Of a stretch of DNA of 64,000 nt, positions 35,866 through 45,263 are shown piece after piece. Numbering within the stretch: position 1 is the stretch's first letter; every line of letters starts with the position of its first letter. The DNA is from Pirellula sp. (GTDB lineage Bacteria > Planctomycetota > Planctomycetia > Pirellulales > Pirellulaceae): contig JAJTID010000022.1 of assembly GCA_021300155.1 (NCBI GenBank), positions 1-64,000 of the forward strand, given 5' to 3'. The notes beneath the pieces are model-generated. The model worked only from the letters and a program-made list of their open reading frames with translations. It had not been told where the DNA came from and made no database searches. A program made the translations under genes and the position numbers.

Positions 35866-36588
35866 CTACGATGCCGCTTGGCAAATCAACCGTTTCATCT
35901 CGGCGACTGCGTTTTGAAATCCGACGAAAACAGCCCGACTCACGATACTATGTCCGATATTAAGCTCGAACATATTTGGAATCGATGCGATCGGCAAAAC
36001 GTTTTGATAGGTGAGGCCATGCCCTGCATGCAGTCGTAATCCTAAGTCGCTAGCGATCACTCCGGCTTTGATCAATCGATCGAGTTCGGCTCGTTGCTCA
36101 GCACCCTTGGACAGTGCATACTGCCCGGTGTGAAGTTCGATCGCTTTCGCACCGAGTGCCTTTGCGGTCTCAATTTGTTGTGGATCCGGATCGATGAAGA
36201 GACTGACTTCGATCCCGCATGCATGGAGTCGTGCGATGGCTTCTTTGACTGCGGGCGGATCCCCAAGCAGATTGAGCCCACCTTCGGTTGTTACCTCTTC
36301 ACGTTTTTCTGGAACCAACGTAGCTTGATGGGGATGCGTATCGCAGCAAATGCCGACGATCTCCGGAGCACAGGAGAGTTCGAAATTCAATTTGATATGG
36401 ACTGTCTCTTTAAGAACGCGTACGTCGCGATCTTGGATGTGCCGTCGATCCTCCCGAAGATGTACTGTGATCGTATCGGCTCCACCCAACTCGGCCAACG
36501 CTGCCGCAACGACAGGATCGGGTTCGTACGTTCTTCGAGCTTGTCTAATGGTCGCGACATGGTCAATGTTAACGCCTAACTCAATCAT
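35866..36588 (-). CDS. pdxJ: Pyridoxine 5'-phosphate synthase
   Basis: PdxJ condenses 1-deoxy-D-xylulose 5-phosphate with 3-amino-2-oxopropyl phosphate to make pyridoxine 5'-phosphate (DXP-dependent vitamin B6 route). The TIM-barrel landmarks are all visible in 240 residues: [15 protein letters not shown] at the start, [46 protein letters not shown] and [14 protein letters not shown]. The ATG at 36588 begins [13 protein letters not shown] as in the family; an upstream TTG would add five residues. No pdxA or dxs gene is close, so it is probably a monocistron. Confidence 0.96.
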   Translation of the reverse strand: MIELGVNIDHVATIRQARRTYEPDPVVAAALAELGGADTITVHLREDRRHIQDRDVRVLKETVHIKLNFELSCAPEIVGICCDTHPHQATLVPEKREEVTTEGGLNLLGDPPAVKEAIARLHACGIEVSLFIDPDPQQIETAKALGAKAIELHTGQYALSKGAEQRAELDRLIKAGVIASDLGLRLHAGHGLTYQNVLPIASIPNMFELNIGHSIVSRAVFVGFQNAVAEMKRLICQAAS

Positions 36589-36742
36589 ATACTCGATTTC
36601 CAACGCCGTTGGTGTTTCATGAAACGCACTCTCCCCGTTCCGTTATACGAACTCGGTTCCGTTTGTGAAGGTCGAAACAGCCACCGCATTGGGAACTAGC
36701 AAGGGATTTTTAAGATACCCGTAAGCGTTTCTTTTTCTCCAG

Positions 36743-37867
36743 CTATTTCGGATCGATCCATCGACCAACTCGCCCTCCAGCTCCAGCCGCCCACACAAAA
36801 CCGTCCGATGCCACATGCAAGGCATGAAATCCTGTATCTGAAAGTGGCTGCCAACGATCAAGTTCCGTTGCGGCATCCGAACCTGTTGGTCCAACGGCTA
36901 TCCAATGTTGGTCAGTTGCTGAAAAGATGACGCACGAGCGAAAACCTCGAGTGGATTGCAGGACGGGCACTCGCCACGATTTACCGGCCAAATCTGAAAC
37001 CGCAATCGTTCCATTTTTGTTGTCCATCTCCTTATAGTCACCACCCACAGCGACAACGGACTGTCCAGCAGAGGCTAAAGAAAAAATCCCTCGAGAAGGG
37101 CTGCTGGCTAACAAGGGAATCTCCATGCTACTCCAGTGCAGTGGTTTGTTATGCGGTGCGTTCTTGCGAAAATCGGTACAACGAAGAATTCGAGCGACAC
37201 CGTCGCGACCACCTAAACCGATCCACACATCATCTCGCAACAAAAGCATACTGCTGTTGCTGGCTGCGAAGCCCGCTTCGCCATCGAATACTGGCGGGGA
37301 GTTCTCGACGTTTAGTCGTTTCCATGAATCCCCTGAATTCGACGTGACCAACAACTCGAGGCAACCGGAAATAGGATCACCAAATACAACACCTTCCGAC
37401 GGATTGAAGAATTTCATTCCATTAAAGAAGGATGCCGCACGATCGCTAGAGAAAACAGTTTTCCAAGTTTGACCACCATCGGTCGTCTTGAAGATGTTTG
37501 CAGGTTGGCCAGCCGTTGCAACGATACAGGTATTTGCATCCCAGGCATGGATCGAGCGAAACTCTGATTTTTCGAAGCCTGGAATCGCGAAGACATCGAA
37601 AGCGATACTTGGTAGCGTTGCGTTGCGGCAACGAATAATGGTCCCTTCACTGCCGCACGCCCACGCCGTATTTAGATCGATTGCGAACAATCCCCGCAGG
37701 CTCGACTTCTCTTTTGCAACATGTTCGGCCCATGCTTTAGTGGATATTGTCCCATTCGAATTGGGAACTTGAGCCATGCAATCTTGGTTCGCTGAGTACA
37801 CCAACACAAGCAACAGGTAGCAAAACACAAGAAGCAGGTAGCAAACGAATTGCGGCAACCGAACCAT
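36743..37867 (-). CDS. Ycf48-like beta-propeller secreted protein
   Basis: The 374-residue protein resembles the Ycf48/HCF136 family of beta-propellers, named for photosystem II assembly but also common in non-photosynthetic bacteria. Repeats such as DLNTAWACGSEGTIIRC, GQPANIFKTTDGGQTWK and SGDSWKRLNV are typical of BNR/sortilin-type blades. GGAGGAG sits 8 nt before the ATG at 37867, which settles the start. The signal peptide contains a 21-bp imperfect tandem duplication (CYLLLVF CYLLLVL), making its hydrophobic core unusually long. Predicted secreted or periplasmic; function in this organism unknown. Confidence 0.82.
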   Translation of the reverse strand: MVRLPQFVCYLLLVFCYLLLVLVYSANQDCMAQVPNSNGTISTKAWAEHVAKEKSSLRGLFAIDLNTAWACGSEGTIIRCRNATLPSIAFDVFAIPGFEKSEFRSIHAWDANTCIVATAGQPANIFKTTDGGQTWKTVFSSDRAASFFNGMKFFNPSEGVVFGDPISGCLELLVTSNSGDSWKRLNVENSPPVFDGEAGFAASNSSMLLLRDDVWIGLGGRDGVARILRCTDFRKNAPHNKPLHWSSMEIPLLASSPSRGIFSLASAGQSVVAVGGDYKEMDNKNGTIAVSDLAGKSWRVPVLQSTRGFRSCVIFSATDQHWIAVGPTGSDAATELDRWQPLSDTGFHALHVASDGFVWAAGAGGRVGRWIDPK

Positions 37868-37946
37868 AGGTGACACTCCTCCAAATTCACCAGCGTAGCG
37901 TTTGGTTTTGGCATTGGAAGCCGGGCTCAAGGTGTTGCTGATTTAA

Positions 37947-38014
37947 TCCTAACCCGAAGCGTAAGCGACAAAGGAAAATCCCATAAAATACCTCGCGCAC
38001 CCTTCGGGTTAGGA
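37947..38014. repeat. Intergenic dyad, 13-bp stem (REP-like)
   Basis: TCCTAACCCGAAG (37947-37959) is the exact complement of CTTCGGGTTAGGA (38002-38014), with a loop of 42 bp. A partial third copy, GCTGCGGGTT, lies near 38060. It sits between two genes on the minus strand. The family of intergenic repeats built around AACCCGAAGCG is likely dispersed in related genomes, although I cannot check copy number here. Confidence 0.7.
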
Positions 38015-38125
38015 TATTTTCTTTGCCAGTGGTAAATCCATAAAATCAACAAGCCGTCACGCTGCGGGTTGGGGCTGAATGATCATTCCTAGAGCCGAGA
38101 GAAAGAGGCTAGAGACAGTTATCCC

Positions 38126-39568
38126 TTAAAGATCGTCTGCATCCATAGAGACAGGTTCCATGACTTTCGTGTTTCGCTCCACTGCAATTACTACCGTTTG
38201 CTCATCGACACCGTCGCGGCTCTTGGCAGTCGCTGGCAGAACTTGACGTCTATCTGGGAGTGGCAATCGAATCGAGAAACTGCCATCGCTTCGCACCTTG
38301 ACCGGTTCTTCGCCGACATGCAAATGTGCATCTGGATGGGTCGAACCGAAAACGATAAGTTCCGCATTCACTTCGAAGTGAAATTGTTTATGTCGTTTGA
38401 GGCTTCCCTCGGCGCCACTTCCGAATTGCGAAAGAACGTCTGGGTCCATGCTTCGTTTGAGTCGTTCTTCGAATACTTCTTCAAGATCGCCGGACTGTGT
38501 GTCTTCGTTGTATCCCCCACTCATCGCATAGATCTTCTCCGCGTCCTTGGCGATGTCAGCCCAATGGTCATCCGCGGCATCTTTTCCTCCTGGCGGCGGC
38601 ATCGTTACTGCATTGCTTCGGGCAAGTTCAAAGAACCGCCCGTTCGATGTCAAATAACCCATCAGCAGCTTGAACGAACTACCTGGCGTTTCGAGTTCGA
38701 TGTACCAGTTCCGGACACCACCATGAATCTCGATGTCGCGAAACACGGTTTCAGCACTGTTTGTCGTGCCAGTATCTTCGATTTTGAGAATGCGCAGAAT
38801 TGGTTTTGCAGTGTGCCAATTCTCAGCAATCGACACGCGAGCGCGTTCGACAGATTGCCGAGTGATGTCCCAGTGGGCGTGAAGCCAATAGGCATCTCGG
38901 ACCATCAAGATCAGTCGATCCTTCCCTTTTTCAAGCTTTGGCGTTGGCGTCGTCTGGACGAGGGATGGTTTAGGGGTTGGCTGGGCTAAATCCTTGCGGA
39001 GCTCTTTCATCGCCTGAGCATTTCTGATCTTGGCGACAATGTCCGGCTTTGTGTTTGTTGGTGGAGGAACCGGATCGGCTTTTTTTGAGGGTGCCTTCAT
39101 AACCTTGGCCTTCGCAGCGGGTTTGACCGCTGCGATCTTGGCTTCGGGGGCGATCGGCTTCTTCTGGGGAGTGGCAGGTTTGGGAACCGGTTTTCCACTC
39201 GAAGCACTCGTTTTTAGAGGCTTCTGAGCAATCAACTTGGCTGGCTTCTGTTCTACTTTCCCTTTAAGGGGTGTTTTCTTTACTGGCGATTTTGTTGCGA
39301 CTGTTTTCGCACCAATCGCCTTGGAAGTTTCCTTCATCTTTGGCTTTGTCTTATTCGAAACAATAGCTTTTTTTGTCTCGACTACTTTTTTTGTCTCGAC
39401 TGGAGTCGACCCCCGGGCGGGTTTCGATTTACTCGAACTGGTCGTTGTTTTCGCAATAGCTTTCGTCTGAGACTTTGCTTTGGTTGCTGTCGCCTTCTTG
39501 CCCGGCTTTGCAGTCGACAACTTTACCGCTGCTTTTGGGCTGGCGGTCTTCTTGCGTTCTGTTGGCAA
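38126..39568 (-). CDS. DUF4912 protein with histone-H1-like Lys/Ala/Pro N-terminus
   Basis: The 480-residue protein is in two parts. Residues 1 to about 220 are a low-complexity Lys/Ala/Pro/Thr tail with repeats such as KKTASPKAAVKLS, KPAKLIAQKPLK and KAKVMKAPSKK, like eukaryotic histone H1 tails or bacterial HU-like tails. Residues about 235-480 form a DUF4912 domain, recognised by ILMVRDAYWLHAHWDIT, RNWYIELETPGSSFKLLMGY and SNGRFFELARSN, with a further beta-rich stretch following. TTG is used as start, with AGGAG 7 nt upstream. The basic tail suggests nucleic acid or polyanion binding, but no signal peptide is visible; function inferred only. Confidence 0.8.
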   Translation of the reverse strand: MPTERKKTASPKAAVKLSTAKPGKKATATKAKSQTKAIAKTTTSSSKSKPARGSTPVETKKVVETKKAIVSNKTKPKMKETSKAIGAKTVATKSPVKKTPLKGKVEQKPAKLIAQKPLKTSASSGKPVPKPATPQKKPIAPEAKIAAVKPAAKAKVMKAPSKKADPVPPPTNTKPDIVAKIRNAQAMKELRKDLAQPTPKPSLVQTTPTPKLEKGKDRLILMVRDAYWLHAHWDITRQSVERARVSIAENWHTAKPILRILKIEDTGTTNSAETVFRDIEIHGGVRNWYIELETPGSSFKLLMGYLTSNGRFFELARSNAVTMPPPGGKDAADDHWADIAKDAEKIYAMSGGYNEDTQSGDLEEVFEERLKRSMDPDVLSQFGSGAEGSLKRHKQFHFEVNAELIVFGSTHPDAHLHVGEEPVKVRSDGSFSIRLPLPDRRQVLPATAKSRDGVDEQTVVIAVERNTKVMEPVSMDADDL

Positions 39569-39770
39569 AGTAAAGCTCCTAGCGAATCTGGCGTCGAAAG
39601 CAACCTAAAGTGGGGAAATTCCCGCGATCATTCATTTTTCTCAGTATGCTTGCCCACGTTAAGATTTCTAGGGTTTCCTGGAAAACTTGGATAGGTCAGG
39701 GTTGACTTTGTGCGGATTATCCGTGGAAATCTCCTCTTCCGCCCCCGGTTTTCTTCGGAATTATCGAATT

Positions 39771-40034
39771 ATGTCCAGCGACCTTGACCCCGAAGATCAC
39801 AAGAAACGCTCCAGAGAGAGCGTCTATGTGAGCGTGAACGCGTTCTCGCGAGTGATGGCAGTCATCATTCTGATGTTGGTGCCGGGCGCTCTCGGGTACT
39901 TCCTGGACGGTTTGCTCAAGACAAGCATATGCGTGGTGATCGGATTCCTAGCCGGCATGGTGATCGCTGGTGTTGGCCTGATGTTTGTCGTGAGGCAAGC
40001 CAACGAAGACTTAAAGCAGAAAACCAAGCGATGA
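39771..40034 (+). CDS. AtpZ/AtpI-family membrane protein of the ATP synthase operon
   Basis: A small membrane protein of 87 residues when started at the ATG at 39771. It has a short polar, basic N-terminus (DPEDHKKRSRES) and two hydrophobic helices (VMAVIILMLVPGALGYFLDG and CVVIGFLAGMVIAGVGLMFVV), the layout of AtpZ/AtpI-type proteins that help c-ring assembly or ion handling. The position as first gene of the ATP synthase operon supports this. It overlaps the next gene by 4 bases (ATGA). The frame is open to 39687, but the earlier part lacks family features. Confidence 0.8.
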   Translation: MSSDLDPEDHKKRSRESVYVSVNAFSRVMAVIILMLVPGALGYFLDGLLKTSICVVIGFLAGMVIAGVGLMFVVRQANEDLKQKTKR

Positions 40035-40405
40035 AAACTGGCATCTTGCTGTTCTTGTCAGTGGCATTGACTTGCCAATTAGTTGGCACGTTGGTGATCC
40101 AACTCTTTTATTTTTCGAAAGGAACTTGGCCCCTTTTCCTGGCGAATGTTGCCTGCCTCGCTTCTTCGTTGCCACCTTACTTATTGCGGTTTACTCGGTT
40201 CGGAAAACAAAATTCGTCCGCGATTCCGTTGGTATCTGTAGGCTGGCGGACGGGTGTACTTGTGTGCGCAATCCTGCTTAGTGCTGCGACAAAATGGCCA
40301 CTACACTTTTTTTATTGCTTCTGTCTGTTGGGCTGTTATTTTCCTTTTCTGCTATTAGAATCCGCACTCGCCATTGTTAAAGTTCAGCAAGATTCTCGTC
40401 CCTAG
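40031..40405 (+). CDS. Small hydrophobic protein, possible AtpI (ATP synthase I chain)
   Basis: A 124-residue protein with four predicted membrane helices (ILLFLSVALTCQLVGTLVIQL, WPLFLANVACLASSLPPYLL, VLVCAILLSAATKWPLHFF and a C-terminal FPFLLLESALAIV). The arrangement and position before atpB fit the ATP synthase I chain family, which in other bacteria takes part in c-ring assembly or magnesium uptake, but the sequence is too divergent to name firmly. It starts within the previous gene and ends 8 bp before atpB, so all three are one transcription unit. Confidence 0.65.
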   Translation: MKTGILLFLSVALTCQLVGTLVIQLFYFSKGTWPLFLANVACLASSLPPYLLRFTRFGKQNSSAIPLVSVGWRTGVLVCAILLSAATKWPLHFFYCFCLLGCYFPFLLLESALAIVKVQQDSRP

Positions 40406-40413
40406 GGCATTGC

Positions 40414-41739
40414 ATGTCCAATATCATCCTCCACATCAAAGATAGCTATTACTTCGAGGTTCCGAAGGCGCTGTGGAGAAGCAAATGCGATAGCATCGAG
40501 AAGCTTCCTTCCTGGCTGGTCCGTCTCGATAGTGACTATCAAAATTTTGAAGCTGCGAAAATCGTATCTTCTTTAGAGTCGGCGGGCGTTCCGGGGGATT
40601 CTCTTGGCGGCCTCGTGAGTGAATGGCAGGCATGGAAAGGTTCAAAACCTGCCAACTCGGGTTGGCCTTTAGATGCCTTTCTGGAAAGCCAAGTTGAGGA
40701 ATTGCATTCCAGGGCTGCAAAGTGGGCAAAGGTTAACGCTGCTGACGCGGCAGTACCGTTTCAGGCTTATTTGTCTGAGAACGCAAATTCCGAGCCATAT
40801 GCTTGGTTTGCAAGTCTTGCGGCCGACGATGGGTTCAAATCTAAGTGGAAAGAAATCAAAGCCTCCGTAGATACGGCGGAGTTTTTGAATTCCTACAAAA
40901 AAGAAACACCGAAATGGAGCGAGGAAAAGCTCGCCTTTTATAACAAGTCTCTAGATGGCAAGGTGTTGATTCCTCAGCCATTTGGCGTTCTCAAGAATGC
41001 TTACGAACCGAGCTCTGGACTCTGCATTTCGAAGTTCATGATTCTGCAGGTTTTCGTTGCGATTTTGCTGGTCGTTGTGTTGCGATGGTTGGCGAAAAAG
41101 ATTGCGAATGGCGATGCCCCGAAGGGCAAGCTTTGGAATTGCATGGAATCGGTATTGCTATTCGTTCGCAATAGCGTCGTGGTTCCGGCGATGGGAGAAG
41201 AGGATTCGAAGAAGTTTATGCCACTCCTTTGGACCTTTTTTGTCTTTATTTTTGGTCTTAATTTGATCGGTATGGTTCCTTGGCTGGGGTCGCCTACAGC
41301 AGCCCTTGCTACAACTGGAACTTTTGCATTTGTTGTATTCGCGGTCGGCGTTGGCATGGGTGTGAAGACCTTTGGTGTGGCTGGATTCTTGAAGAACATC
41401 TGTCCAGAACTCGGGCTGCCTTGGTATTTGGCTTTTTGGGTGGTGCCGTTGCTTTGGGTGATTGAGTTTGCTTCGCTGTTTATCAAGCATGCGATTTTGT
41501 CGATTCGGTTGCTTGCAAATATGGTGGCTGGTCACGCGGTTCTTTTGGGGATCATGGGTTTAGCGGTAGGCGTTCATGCCTATGCAATGAGCTCTGGTGC
41601 TTGGGGGGCTCTTGCTGGTGCTTCGGTTTTGGGAATGACAGCCTTGAGTGTGCTGGAAGTATTTGTGGCGTTCCTGCAAGCCGCCGTGTTTACGTTCTTG
41701 GCGGCATTGTTCATTGGGAGTTCAATGCACCATCACTAG
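40414..41739 (+). CDS. atpB: F0F1 ATP synthase subunit a with long N-terminal extension
   Basis: AtpB forms the ion channel next to the c-ring. The conserved half-channel region is complete, with the essential arginine Arg365 in SIRLLANMVAGH and the final helices VLEVFVAFLQAAVFTFLAALF ending in GSSMHHH. Predicted helices begin only at about residue 208 (MILQVFVAILLVVVLRWL). The first 200 residues are a soluble, Trp- and Lys-rich extension (LPSWLVRLDSDYQNFEA and similar) not found in E. coli AtpB and not a signal peptide. The gene is 8 bp after the small membrane protein. Whether the extension contacts other subunits is unknown. Confidence 0.93.
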   Translation: MSNIILHIKDSYYFEVPKALWRSKCDSIEKLPSWLVRLDSDYQNFEAAKIVSSLESAGVPGDSLGGLVSEWQAWKGSKPANSGWPLDAFLESQVEELHSRAAKWAKVNAADAAVPFQAYLSENANSEPYAWFASLAADDGFKSKWKEIKASVDTAEFLNSYKKETPKWSEEKLAFYNKSLDGKVLIPQPFGVLKNAYEPSSGLCISKFMILQVFVAILLVVVLRWLAKKIANGDAPKGKLWNCMESVLLFVRNSVVVPAMGEEDSKKFMPLLWTFFVFIFGLNLIGMVPWLGSPTAALATTGTFAFVVFAVGVGMGVKTFGVAGFLKNICPELGLPWYLAFWVVPLLWVIEFASLFIKHAILSIRLLANMVAGHAVLLGIMGLAVGVHAYAMSSGAWGALAGASVLGMTALSVLEVFVAFLQAAVFTFLAALFIGSSMHHH

Positions 41740-41785
41740 GTCTATTCGGTCATCGTTTGTTTCGGTTCGCGTTGGGGCGAAATGA

Positions 41786-42139
<354 letters not shown>

Positions 42140-42212
42140 TCGCTTCGCTTTCGCTGAAAGCGACACGCGTTATCCGATTGGTTCCTGTTTCTGTGAAGGC
42201 CCTTTGATAATC

Positions 42213-42893
42213 ATGTGCTTAGTTCATCGGTTCAAAGTAATCGCTATTGCGTTTCTCTCGATGTTTTTGCTGACAGCAAAACTTACGGTGGCTCAGGAGA
42301 GTGCTCCAGCTGCAGCGAGCGATACGAAGGTAGCAGAATCCGGTCATGCCGATCATGAACCTCATGATCCTACGCATGACTTCGCGGGTGCGATGCAATC
42401 CAATCCAATGGAATGGCGTGCGGACGGAGCGATTTTTTCGCTCATCGTCTTCTTGTTGTTGTTGGTTGTGTTGCGATTTTTTGCTTGGAAGCCTATTTCG
42501 GAAGGGTTGGAAAAGCGAGAAAGATCGATCGCCACTCAAATAGCAGAAGCGAAGCAAGCGTCAGAAACCGCGGCTGCAAAGCTGAAAGAGTATGAGGCAA
42601 AGCTCGCAGATGCAGCGGTTAAATCGCAAGAGTTAGTTGCCCAAGCGAGAAAAGATGCTGAATTGGTTGCCGACAGAATCAAAGCGGAAGCACAGGCGGA
42701 AGCGACTCGGTCCAAAGATCGTGCTCTCGCTGAAATAGAAACCGCCAAGAATGCCGCTTTATCGGAACTAACGAGCAAGAGCACGGATATGGCTTTTGTG
42801 TTAGCAAGGAAAGTGGTTGGTCGTGAGCTCAAGGCAGAGGATCATCAACGATTGATCACCGATGCCATTGGTGGCTTCTCGAGCACAAACTAG
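42213..42893 (+). CDS. atpF: F0F1 ATP synthase subunit b
   Basis: AtpF is the peripheral stalk subunit. In 226 residues it has a signal-like N-terminus (VIAIAFLSMFLLTAKLTVA), a His/Asp/Glu-rich linker (HADHEPHDPTHDF), one clear membrane helix (AIFSLIVFLLLLVVLRFFAW) and the long alpha-helical stalk (EGLEKRERSIATQIAEAKQ and on). The extra N-terminal hydrophobic segment and acidic linker precede the usual single membrane anchor. The ATG at 42213 is chosen because it opens the signal-like segment; the frame is open upstream to 42087 in the atpE region. It lies between atpE and atpH. Confidence 0.92.
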   Translation: MCLVHRFKVIAIAFLSMFLLTAKLTVAQESAPAAASDTKVAESGHADHEPHDPTHDFAGAMQSNPMEWRADGAIFSLIVFLLLLVVLRFFAWKPISEGLEKRERSIATQIAEAKQASETAAAKLKEYEAKLADAAVKSQELVAQARKDAELVADRIKAEAQAEATRSKDRALAEIETAKNAALSELTSKSTDMAFVLARKVVGRELKAEDHQRLITDAIGGFSSTN

Positions 42894-42951
42894 TTATTTA
42901 TTTTACGTTGTCGTTTATCTTCCTACTTAGAGCGTTGTCCCCGGTTAGCAA

Positions 42952-43575
42952 ATGTCAGAAAAAGTGAGCAAAATAGCCACCGTCTTCGACAGCGAAGAGC
43001 AACATGTGGGGCAGTTGTACGCGAAGGCGTTACTTCAGGCTGCATCCTCGGACGGTCAGGTTGACAATGTTGTCGATGAGCTTGAATCCTTTGTAGGCGA
43101 GGTATTTGAGAAGTCCCCCTCGCTTGAGACAATTTTGTCGAATCCAAAGATGTCGGCGGATGAAAAGATAGGCATTTTGGACAGAGTTTTCTCTAGTTCG
43201 ATGAACAGTACGTTGTTGAAATTTCTCAAGGTGCTGTGTCGACGACAACGTATGCAATTCGTGCGAGCGATTGCTCGCTCTGCAGCGGATCAAAGAGACG
43301 AGCTTGCTGGTCGAATGCAGGTAGATGTGATAACGAGTACTGGACTTTCGGATGCATCTTCGGCGGCATTGGCTGCAAAGCTAAGTGGAATCTTCAAGAA
43401 GGAAGTGCGATTGAACCCAAGCGTTGATCCGAGCATCCTCGGCGGGTTGGTCGTACGGGTTGGAGACACCGTGTACGACGGCAGTTTGGACGGCCAATTG
43501 AAGCTGTTGCGCAAAGAGACGAAGGTGAAAGCGGAAGCTACCGTTCGTTCGAAAGCGTCTCAGTTGGCCAATTAG
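42952..43575 (+). CDS. atpH: F0F1 ATP synthase subunit delta
   Basis: AtpH joins the F1 head to the peripheral stalk. The 207 residues show the family layout: an N-terminal helical bundle (ATVFDSEEQHVGQLYAKALLQAA) and a C-terminal domain with LLKFLKVLCRRQRMQFVRAIARSA and the conserved PSILGGLVVRVGDTVYDGSLDGQL. The length and motifs are ordinary. It is between atpF and atpA; the gap of 156 bp to atpA contains a perfect 16-bp palindrome (43653-43668) and a GATC dyad. Confidence 0.93.
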   Translation: MSEKVSKIATVFDSEEQHVGQLYAKALLQAASSDGQVDNVVDELESFVGEVFEKSPSLETILSNPKMSADEKIGILDRVFSSSMNSTLLKFLKVLCRRQRMQFVRAIARSAADQRDELAGRMQVDVITSTGLSDASSAALAAKLSGIFKKEVRLNPSVDPSILGGLVVRVGDTVYDGSLDGQLKLLRKETKVKAEATVRSKASQLAN

Positions 43576-43652
43576 TTGAAACAATAATCAAAGGAACTTC
43601 GGTTTTCTTTGCGAAAGATTGCTTTGATCTAGTCGATCATGGCAATTAAACA

Positions 43653-43668
43653 TGCGAGCATGCTCGCA
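43653..43668. repeat. Perfect 16-bp palindrome between atpH and atpA
   Basis: TGCGAGCATGCTCGCA is a perfect palindrome with no loop, 64 bp before atpA. A related dyad, TGATC-N5-GATCA (43625-43639), lies just upstream. Placement inside an operon suggests a protein-binding or processing site; no terminator T tract follows. Confidence 0.6.
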
Positions 43669-43731
43669 ACTCCATCAGATATATTTTTTCACATAAGTAT
43701 TGCGTAGATAGTCGCTTGAGAGGTTTGACTC

Positions 43732-45237
43732 ATGAAGTTTAACTCGGATGAAATCGCAGCCGTCATTCAAAAAGAGATTGAGACGTTCGGTAGCCAAGTC
43801 GATGTCCGAGAGGTAGGTACGGTTCTCGAAGTCGGGGACGGTATTGCTCGGGTTTATGGACTTTCGAACGTTATGTCGGGGGAAATGGTCGAGTTTCCTA
43901 GCGGCGTAATCGGCCTCGCGTTCAATCTGGAAGAAAAAAGCGTCGGGGTGATCATCCTCGGTGACTACCTAAAGATCAGCGAAGGGGATGAAGTCAAGGC
44001 ATTAGGTACTTTGCTTTCTGTCCCTGCAGGTGATGCGGTTATCGGTCGTGTGCTAGATCCCTTGGGCAATCCATTGGATGGCAAAGGACCAGTCAATACG
44101 ACCATCACTCGTCCTGTGGAACTCATTGCGACCGGTGTGGCTGAGCGGCAACCTGTGCATGAGCCAATGCAAACCGGTATCAAGGCAATTGACGCGATGA
44201 CGCCGATTGGTCGAGGTCAGCGTGAATTGATTATCGGTGATAGAAAGACAGGCAAGACCGCAGTTGCGATCGATGCGATTATCAACCAAAAAGGCAAGGG
44301 AGTAAAATGCTTCTATGTTGCCGTCGGACAAAAAGACTCGTCGGTTGCGTTGGTGATCGATGCGTTGACGAAAGCTGGAGCAATGGACTACACGACAGTT
44401 ATCGTGTCCGGAGCATCGGCACCTGCACCGTTACAATATGTTGCACCATACGCAGGTACTGCAATGGCGGAGCATTTCATGTTCAACGGTGAACATGCAT
44501 TGATCGTTTACGATGATTTGAGCAAGCAAGCGGTTGCGTACCGGCAATTGAGTTTGCTCATGCGTCGCCCACCAGGTCGTGAGGCGTTCCCCGGGGACGT
44601 TTTCTATTGCCACAGCCGATTGCTCGAACGATCCGCCAAACTTTCGAAGGAATTGGGGGGTGGTTCTTTGACAAGCCTCCCGATTATTGAAACACTCGAA
44701 GGGGAAGTTTCGGCTTATATTCCGACCAATGTTATTTCGATTACCGATGGTCAGATCTATTTGCAACCAGACTTGTTCTTTGCAGGTATTCGTCCCGCGA
44801 TGAATGTGGGTATCTCGGTTTCTCGCGTGGGTGGTAATGCTCAGATCAAAGCCATGAAGAAAGTGGCCGGTGGTTTGCGGCTCGACTTGGCTGCTTTCCG
44901 TGAGCTAGAAGCCTTTGCACAGTTGGGAACCGAACTAGATCCGGCGACGCAATCGAAATTGGATCGAGGTTATCGAATGGTAGAACTGCTAAAGCAATCG
45001 CAGTACCAACCGATGGAAGTGGCCGATCAAATCATCAGTATCTATGCGGGCACTCGAGGATATCTAGATGAAGTTCCATTGGCTAAGGTTCGAGACTTCG
45101 AGGTTGGATTGCTGAACTTCGTTCGCGATCGCAAACCGGAATTGCTCGACAAGATCCGAAACGAAAAAGATTTGACTTCAGAGATCGAAGAAATGATCAA
45201 GTCGGCAATTTCCACATTCAAAGCTTCATTCAAGTAA
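43732..45237 (+). CDS. atpA: F0F1 ATP synthase subunit alpha
   Basis: AtpA is the regulatory nucleotide-binding subunit of F1. The Walker A is GDRKTGKT (residues 169-176; the usual form has Gln in place of Lys172), with [17 protein letters not shown] as the Walker B region and [20 protein letters not shown] following. The full N-terminal crown is present ([17 protein letters not shown]). Length (501) is normal. GAGAGG precedes the ATG by 8 nt. The gene is followed 26 bp later by atpG. Confidence 0.97.
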   Translation: MKFNSDEIAAVIQKEIETFGSQVDVREVGTVLEVGDGIARVYGLSNVMSGEMVEFPSGVIGLAFNLEEKSVGVIILGDYLKISEGDEVKALGTLLSVPAGDAVIGRVLDPLGNPLDGKGPVNTTITRPVELIATGVAERQPVHEPMQTGIKAIDAMTPIGRGQRELIIGDRKTGKTAVAIDAIINQKGKGVKCFYVAVGQKDSSVALVIDALTKAGAMDYTTVIVSGASAPAPLQYVAPYAGTAMAEHFMFNGEHALIVYDDLSKQAVAYRQLSLLMRRPPGREAFPGDVFYCHSRLLERSAKLSKELGGGSLTSLPIIETLEGEVSAYIPTNVISITDGQIYLQPDLFFAGIRPAMNVGISVSRVGGNAQIKAMKKVAGGLRLDLAAFRELEAFAQLGTELDPATQSKLDRGYRMVELLKQSQYQPMEVADQIISIYAGTRGYLDEVPLAKVRDFEVGLLNFVRDRKPELLDKIRNEKDLTSEIEEMIKSAISTFKASFK

Positions 45238-45263
45238 TTAGTTACCGAAAGGTTGTTTAGGTC

